From Castellaniella sp049651205 (GTDB lineage: Bacteria > Pseudomonadota > Gammaproteobacteria > Burkholderiales > Burkholderiaceae_B), in assembly GCF_049651205.1 (NCBI RefSeq), contig NZ_JBASBR010000003.1:62001-126000 (forward strand): DNA of 64,000 bases, written 5' to 3'. The notes below the pieces were generated by a model. The model was not told where the DNA came from and made no database searches. It was given only the letters and a program-made list of their open reading frames with translations. Positions 61,532 through 64,000 of this stretch are shown here, piece after piece (the first letter of the stretch is position 1; each line of letters opens with the position of its first letter). The position numbers and the translations under genes were made by a program.

Positions 61532-62031
61532 GGACGCAAGGCCTTCAACCAATCAAAAATCAGCCATTGATCGGGTACCCATCCTCGATTGATGGCATAC
61601 CAACCAACCACTACCAGCAAAATCAAAAGCAAGAAAAGCCATGCCCACGTACGGTGCGCCGGCTCGCCCCGCGGGACGATATCGGCCTGTTGCAGCACAC
61701 GGCGGGTACCTTGTTGGCCAACGACCGGGTGCGGCCGGGTAGAGCCGACTTCATCATCCAGCAAACCCAGCACCGCATCGGTGTCAGCCCCAAGGAAACG
61801 CGCGTAATTACGCACCAGACCGCGCAAGGGCACTCCGGACGGCAATCGCGCCCAATCGCCGGCTTCAAGATACCCCAGCTGTACAGCCGAGTATTTTATA
61901 CGCGCCGAAACCTCGGACAGACCAAGCCCCTTTGCCTCGCGCAACTGGCGAAGTGCAGTACCGGCAGACAGGAGGTCGGCAGATTCTGCCTGACCAGAAA
62001 GCTCGGGCAGATCGCGTTGTGATTCGCTCAT
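61528..62031 (-). CDS. Short RodZ-like membrane helix-turn-helix protein
   Basis: 167 residues: a HTH_25 domain at about 22-90 (LRQLREAKGLGLSEVSARIK; LEAGDWARLPSGVPLRGLVR), a basic linker and one membrane segment (TWAWLFLLLILLVVVGWYAI) near residue 130-148. RodZ anchors MreB to the membrane through this HTH. E. coli RodZ is 337 residues with a periplasmic beta domain; here only about 20 residues follow the membrane segment, so that domain is missing. It overlaps rlmN and ispG by four bases each. Confidence 0.85.
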   Translation of the reverse strand: MSESQRDLPELSGQAESADLLSAGTALRQLREAKGLGLSEVSARIKYSAVQLGYLEAGDWARLPSGVPLRGLVRNYARFLGADTDAVLGLLDDEVGSTRPHPVVGQQGTRRVLQQADIVPRGEPAHRTWAWLFLLLILLVVVGWYAINRGWVPDQWLIFDWLKALRP

Positions 62032-63179
62032 CCATGCTCCTTTTTACGTATGACGATGCGGGCGCGATCTGGCAGGCGCTCGTTTATGCGGGTTCGATCC
62101 TTGACCTCACCCGCCAGCTGGCCACACGCGGCATCAATATCATCACCGCGGGTTTTACGCACAGTAACCACCAGCCCTGCATCTGTCAGCTGCTGGGCAA
62201 ACAGACGGATGCGGGCGGTTGGCGAACGTTTCAGGCCGGACTGCGGGAAAGGGTTGAACGGGATCAGGTTGAATTTGCAGCGGATATTACGGGCCAGCTG
62301 GATGAGTTCTCGCGCCTGTTCATCAGCATCATTTACGCCGTCAAGCATGATGTACTCGAAGGTAATGAAATCACGTGGTGCGTAATCAAGATACCGGTTG
62401 CAGGCATCAAGCAATTGTGCCAAAGGATACTTGCGGTTCAACGGCACCAGGCGATCCCGCAGGGTATCGTTGGGCGCATGCAATGACACGGCCAGCGCAA
62501 CCGGGCAATCCTGGGCGAGACGATCGATCATGGGCACCACGCCCGACGTAGACACTGTGACCCGACGGCGCGACAGCCCATAGGCGTGGTCGCTGACCAT
62601 CAGGCGCAGGGCACCCAGCACCTGATCGTAGTTCAGCAGAGGCTCGCCCATCCCCATCATGACCACATTGCTGACGGCGCGCCGGGCGTCTTCGGCCGGG
62701 CCGTTAAGCCGCGCAGCTTGGGGGTCTTCGTAGAGGGCACGATTGGCGTACCACAGCTGCCCGATGATCTCTGCGGTGCTGAGGTTGCGGCTGAACCCCT
62801 GATAGCCAGTGGAACAAAACGGGCACGCAACAGTGCAACCAGCTTGGCTGGAGATGCACAGGGTGCCGCGGTCGTCCTCGGGAATAAAAACGGTTTCGAT
62901 GGCATTTCCCGCGCCCATATCGAAAAGCCACTTGCGTGTGCCATCGGCAGAACGCTTTTCGATGTTGAGCGGTGGAGCCTTGACTACACAGTGGGCGTCC
63001 AGCTGACTGCGAAACTCTTTGGCCAGATCACTCATGTCGGAGAATTGGTCGACACCCCGCTGATGCACCCACTGGGATAACTGACGGGCACGAAAAGGCT
63101 TGCCGCCCCATTGGGCAACCAGGGATTCCAGGCCTGCAGGATCCAGGCCCAGAACATTGACGGTGTCTGATGTCGACAT
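62028..63179 (-). CDS. rlmN: Dual-specificity 23S rRNA/tRNA adenine C2-methyltransferase RlmN
   Basis: Radical SAM enzyme methylating A2503 of 23S rRNA and A37 of tRNA. 383 residues: cluster cysteines in SQAGCTVACPFCSTG, then VVMMGMGEPLLNYD, VTVSTSGVVP, AVSLHAPND and a C-terminal TVRKTRGDDIDAACGQLAG with the methyl-accepting/resolving Cys. The ATG at 63179 is preferred over a TTG at 63185. Confidence 0.96.
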   Translation of the reverse strand: MSTSDTVNVLGLDPAGLESLVAQWGGKPFRARQLSQWVHQRGVDQFSDMSDLAKEFRSQLDAHCVVKAPPLNIEKRSADGTRKWLFDMGAGNAIETVFIPEDDRGTLCISSQAGCTVACPFCSTGYQGFSRNLSTAEIIGQLWYANRALYEDPQAARLNGPAEDARRAVSNVVMMGMGEPLLNYDQVLGALRLMVSDHAYGLSRRRVTVSTSGVVPMIDRLAQDCPVALAVSLHAPNDTLRDRLVPLNRKYPLAQLLDACNRYLDYAPRDFITFEYIMLDGVNDADEQARELIQLARNIRCKFNLIPFNPFPQSGLKRSPTARIRLFAQQLTDAGLVVTVRKTRGDDIDAACGQLAGEVKDRTRINERLPDRARIVIRKKEHG

Positions 63180-63203
63180 GAACAATTAACCAGTAAAAAC
63201 CAG

Positions 63204-63223
63204 GGCCCCGGAACCCCGGGGCC
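63204..63223 (-). terminator. Terminator between ndk and rlmN
   Basis: GGCCCCGG and CCGGGGCC pair perfectly over eight bases around a four-base loop, 13 bases past the ndk stop. On the minus strand the stem is followed after four bases by TTTTT. Probably ends or attenuates ndk transcripts before rlmN. Confidence 0.7.
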
Positions 63224-63235
63224 ACTTAGCCGAAA

Positions 63236-63661
63236 TTAACGACTAAAAACGTTGCTTTGCGGGAAAAAGAAGGCGATCTCGACCGCAGCGGTCTCGGACG
63301 CGTCAGAGCCATGCACGGCATTGGCATCGATGCTGTCTGCAAAATCAGCACGGATGGTACCGGCAGCGGCCTTTTTGGGATCGGTAGCGCCCATGAGGTC
63401 GCGATTTTTGGTGATGGCGGATTCGCCTTCAAGCACTTGCACAAACACGGGCCCCGAGACCATGAAGTCGACAAGATCCTTGAAGAAGGGGCGCTCTTTG
63501 TGCACAGCGTAAAAGCGTTCGGCTTCGTCACGCGAAAGCTGCTGCAAACGAGCTGCCACGACCTTCAGGCCAGCCTGCTCGAAGCGGGCCACGATCTGGC
63601 CAATGACGTTTTTGGCGACGGCGTCGGGCTTGATAATGGAAAGGGTGCGTTCAATAGCCAT
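63236..63661 (-). CDS. ndk: Nucleoside diphosphate kinase
   Basis: Balances nucleoside triphosphates through a phospho-histidine. 141 residues. Opening AIERTLSIIKPDAVAKNVIG and the active-site NAVHGSDASETAAVEIAFFF (His in NAVHGSD) are diagnostic. Start ATG 63661 has a GGAAT upstream. Divergent from valS across a 180-base gap. Confidence 0.97.
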   Translation of the reverse strand: MAIERTLSIIKPDAVAKNVIGQIVARFEQAGLKVVAARLQQLSRDEAERFYAVHKERPFFKDLVDFMVSGPVFVQVLEGESAITKNRDLMGATDPKKAAAGTIRADFADSIDANAVHGSDASETAAVEIAFFFPQSNVFSR

Positions 63662-63772
63662 GGAGCGTATTCCGGTGGAGTCGGGGAAAAGAGTTTCCCG
63701 GTGAAAAGGTAGAATGAATCCCGTTGTGCTGACTGTCCCCTAGATGCGGGGCAGTACGCGCCAACAGTTAAC

Positions 63773-63792
63773 CGTGCATTTTATCATGCACG
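63773..63792. repeat. Inverted repeat in the ndk-valS intergenic region
   Basis: CGTGCAT and ATGCACG are exact inverted repeats around a six-base AT-rich loop. It lies about 50 bases before the valS -10 candidate. Either an operator or the end of a divergent leader; there is no adjacent T-run. Confidence 0.35.
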
Positions 63793-63810
63793 TCGCCGCG
63801 GACATCCGCC

Positions 63811-63816
63811 TACAAT
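63811..63816 (+). promoter_or_regulatory. Candidate -10 element of valS
   Basis: TACAAT, one mismatch from consensus, 25 bases before the valS ATG. No good -35 is visible at the standard distance (GCACGT lies there). Confidence 0.35.
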
Positions 63817-63841
63817 AATCGTTTTTTCGCTACCCGACGCC

Positions 63842-64000
63842 ATGAGCGACTCTTCTTCTGCCTCCCTACCCAAAAGCTTCGAACCCCAGGACATCGAGTC
63901 CCGCTGGTATGAACTCTGGAGCCGCCAAGGCCTTTTCTCGGGTGGCCAGCACGTGCAGCCCGCTGCCGGACAGACAGCTGTTCCGTTTGCTATTCAGTTT
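63842..64000 (+). CDS. valS: Valyl-tRNA synthetase (partial, N-terminus only)
   Basis: The first 53 residues of a frame that runs off the window. LPKSFEPQDIESRWYELWSR matches the N-terminal start of ValS, where the FEP..IE..WY.LW pattern is conserved. The class I HIGH and KMSKS motifs lie outside the window. First plus-strand gene after a long minus-strand block, divergent from ndk. Confidence 0.9.
   Translation, partial: MSDSSSASLPKSFEPQDIESRWYELWSRQGLFSGGQHVQPAAGQTAVPFAIQF

Noticed and set aside
1..64000. CRISPR arrays, tRNA or rRNA genes, insertion sequences, prophage
   Set aside because: No regularly spaced repeats, cloverleaf-like segments, transposase or phage gene families were seen on either strand.

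Overview
The window comes from a Gram-negative betaproteobacterium, most likely of the family Alcaligenaceae (Bordetella/Achromobacter/Pusillimonas relatives). This is inferred from a sigma-70 factor with a long Lys/Ala-rich N-terminus, the order rlmN-rodZ-ispG-hisS-yfgM-bamB-der-hisC-hfq-hflX-hflK-hflC-hisZ-purA, and a protocatechuate 4,5-cleavage cluster. I saw no rRNA, tRNA, CRISPR array, insertion sequence or prophage. Coding density is high and no stretch over 300 bases lacks a gene.

Region 1 (1-16 kb, all minus strand) is housekeeping: a partial YigZ/IMPACT gene, an ABC-F ATPase of the YbiT type, then an overlapping run of acyl-CoA synthetase, NAD(P)HX repair enzyme (Nnr) and an in-frame TadA-LD-carboxypeptidase fusion. 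A complete recC-recB-recD operon lies upstream of these.

Region 2 (16-23 kb) is mixed: a YggS-type PLP protein, an NlpC/P60 lipoprotein, a YadG/YadH-like ABC exporter, a class V aminotransferase, an HDOD protein with a degenerate EAL half, and a BenE benzoate transporter.

Region 3 (23.2-42.9 kb) is an aromatic catabolism island. Thirteen minus-strand genes run with small gaps or overlaps from galD to mobA: oxalomesaconate tautomerase (galD), hydratase (ligJ), CHA aldolase (ligK), PDC hydrolase (ligI), protocatechuate 4,5-dioxygenase (ligA, ligB), semialdehyde dehydrogenase (ligC), a five-gene branched-chain-type ABC importer, and 3-hydroxybenzoate 4-monooxygenase (mobA). A divergent LysR regulator shares the promoter region, which holds a perfect 17-base operator-like palindrome. 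Next come a 6PGDH-like/DUF1932 dehydrogenase, an aldo/keto reductase, a PDR/VanB-type reductase, pobA and a divergent AraC regulator. 4-hydroxybenzoate (PobA) and 3-hydroxybenzoate (MobA) both feed protocatechuate, which LigABCIJK and GalD take to pyruvate and oxaloacetate. The last gene of the importer encodes LivF fused to a hemerythrin (HHE) domain. That fusion is the most unusual finding here: it suggests that import of substrates for O2-consuming enzymes may respond to oxygen or iron.

Region 4 (42.9-64 kb) is core: the rpsU-dnaG-rpoD operon, a phosphoribosyltransferase, purA, hisZ, hflC-hflK-hflX-hfq, hisC, der, bamB, yfgM, hisS, ispG, a short RodZ-like protein, rlmN, ndk, and the start of valS on the plus strand.
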